A DNA stretch of 6,657 nt from JBEAOO01 sp041164825. GTDB taxonomy: Bacteria; Pseudomonadota; Gammaproteobacteria; Burkholderiales; Burkholderiaceae_C. Numbering within the stretch: the first letter of the stretch is position 1; each line of letters begins with the position of its first letter. Position numbers and translations under genes: made by a program. The stretch is from contig JBEAOO010000290.1 in assembly GCA_041164825.1 (NCBI GenBank), positions 1 through 6,657 of the forward strand. Direction: 5' to 3'. Shown one piece after another: positions 6,017-6,657 of the stretch. Below the pieces are notes generated by a model. That model ran no database searches and had not been told where the DNA came from. It saw only the letters and a list, made by a program, of their open reading frames with translations.

Positions 6017-6316
6017 ATGACTGCATTGACTGTGAACGTGGAAGAAAAGCTCTTCCAGAACCGCTACAAGGTCGACCACGGCCGACCGCACATCCAGATC
6101 AAGAAGCCCGAGGTGTGCGCCAACGACTGCCAGTCGCAGGCCTGCACCTACATCTGCCCCGCGGCTTGCTACAAGGCCGAAGGCAACCGCATGGTGACGC
6201 TGATCACCGACGGCTGCCTGGAGTGCGGCAGCTGCCGCGTGATCTGCACCGAACACGCCAACGTCGCCTGGGAGTACCCGCGCGGCGGCCACGGCATCTT
6301 GTTCAAGTTTGGCTGA
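6017..6316 (+). CDS. fixX: Ferredoxin-like protein FixX
   Basis: A 99-residue iron-sulfur protein completing the FixABCX complex; it passes electrons between FixC and quinone, the equivalent of the ferredoxin domain fused to ETF-QO. It has nine cysteines: C34, C38, C43, C47 and C51, then C67, C70, C73 and C77, the last four forming the ferredoxin pattern C-x2-C-x2-C-x3-C (CLECGSCRVIC). The length matches the family (about 95-100). Biochemical work on the Azotobacter complex assigned two 4Fe-4S clusters to FixX, and enough cysteines are present here. ATG 6017 is chosen over TTG 6002 because the purine-rich GAGAGGA (6004-6010) lies 6 nt upstream of the ATG and would be inside the longer form. 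The CCTC (5998-6001) just before this site could pair with GAGG (6006-6009) in a small 4-bp hairpin. Confidence 0.95.
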   Translation: MTALTVNVEEKLFQNRYKVDHGRPHIQIKKPEVCANDCQSQACTYICPAACYKAEGNRMVTLITDGCLECGSCRVICTEHANVAWEYPRGGHGILFKFG

Positions 6317-6324
6317 TGCCACCC

Positions 6325-6410
6325 ACCCTCCAAAGCGGCCGCCAGCCGCTCCCCGTCAAGGGGGCCACACCAGCAGCCCGGCGAAGCCAGTTCTGCGGTG
6401 TGCGCTTGGG
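6325..6410. repeat. Structured intergenic repeat, copy 4, diverged (after fixX)
   Basis: This is the most diverged copy but keeps the same layout. Hairpin 1 is AGCGGC (6334-6339) with GCCGCT (6345-6350). Hairpin 2 is a shorter C-run (6351-6354) with the G-run at 6360-6364. Hairpin 3 has an outer stem CACACC (6366-6371) with GGTGTG (6397-6402), a bulged A at 6372, GCAG (6373-6376) with CTGC (6393-6396), and an inner CCGGC-GAA-GCCAG (6378-6390) with one mismatch. The GCGG/CCGC to GCAG/CTGC change is again compensatory. The alternative long pairing possible in copies 1 and 2 is lost. Confidence 0.75.
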
Positions 6411-6454
6411 AAGACGTGAACACCTCCCTCGAATGACCGCCACCGGGTTGGACC

Positions 6455-6657
6455 ATGAATGATGTTGAAACCTTCCTCGCCCACGCGATCCAGCTGGAGC
6501 AAGAGGCCGCGCGGCGCTATGAGGAGCTGTCGGCGGCCATGGGCACCGAGGGCAATGCGGAGCTGAAGGGCTTCTTCAACCGCATGGCCCGCAACTCGCG
6601 CAAGCACATGGCCGATGCGATGAAGCGCGGCGGCTTTCGCGACATTCCGGTGCTCGG
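6455..6657 (+). CDS. Ferritin-like/rubrerythrin-like domain protein, N-terminal part (partial)
   Basis: 67 codons are visible before the window ends. The two predicted helices fit a ferritin-like four-helix bundle: the first contains AIQLEQEAARRYEELSAAM (E17 and Y22 in the usual 'EEEA-x3-Y' place) and the second ELKGFFNRMARNSRKHMADAM. In canonical diiron proteins the second helix carries E-x-x-H; here the residue three before H51 is S48. From memory, proteins of this type in nif clusters often read 'MA-x2-SR-x-H', so the serine may be typical of a nif-associated subfamily; this was not verified. The ATG at 6455 is the only reasonable start because an in-frame TGA lies at 6434-6436. No clear Shine-Dalgarno sequence precedes it, only a GGG-TTGG stretch. 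It follows fixX by 138 nt including a repeat copy. A role in iron handling or oxidative protection of nitrogenase is inference. Confidence 0.68.
   Translation, partial: MNDVETFLAHAIQLEQEAARRYEELSAAMGTEGNAELKGFFNRMARNSRKHMADAMKRGGFRDIPVL

Noticed and set aside
4571..6322. 583-codon minus-strand open frame opposite fixC and fixX
   Set aside because: It is antisense to two certain genes, shows no motifs and has His/Ala/Val-rich composition. Length alone is not evidence at this GC content.
3191..6410. Repeats as a CRISPR array
   Set aside because: The four copies are about 1.2, 1.4 and 0.4 kb apart with genes between them, and they vary in sequence. There are no short regular spacers.

Overview
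The window reads as part of a nitrogen-fixation (nif/fix) cluster from a high-GC, free-living diazotroph. Gene order, the very GC-rich codon use and the style of the intergenic repeats suggest a betaproteobacterium of the Burkholderiales, probably Comamonadaceae or a close relative. That placement is inference; no database search was possible.

Layout, all genes on the + strand: (1) positions 1-120 hold the last 39 codons of what looks like modC, the molybdate ABC transporter ATPase. (2) Positions 121-704 hold no convincing gene. They carry an 18-bp perfect palindrome, a long imperfect inverted repeat (42-nt arms, 36 of 42 positions complementary), and then a nearly textbook NifA/sigma-54 control region: a TGT-N10-ACA upstream activator site, an IHF-like site and a -24/-12 promoter, each at the expected spacing. 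(3) nifV (homocitrate synthase), nifW (nitrogenase stabilising/protective protein), fixA, fixB, fixC and fixX follow in one direction with short gaps, consistent with one NifA-dependent transcript. (4) The window ends inside a ferritin-like/rubrerythrin-like gene.

Functionally the genes fit together. ModC would supply molybdenum and NifV the homocitrate ligand of FeMo-co. NifW helps nitrogenase assembly or protection. FixABCX is the electron-bifurcating flavoprotein complex that uses NADH to reduce quinone and, at the same time, ferredoxin or flavodoxin for nitrogenase.

The most unusual signal is not a gene. Each of the four gaps after fixA, fixB, fixC and fixX contains one copy of a roughly 80-nt structured repeat in the same orientation. 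The four copies differ in sequence, but many of the differences are paired, compensatory changes that keep the same set of three hairpins, including a stem with a conserved single-A bulge. The gaps around nifV, nifW and fixA have no copy.
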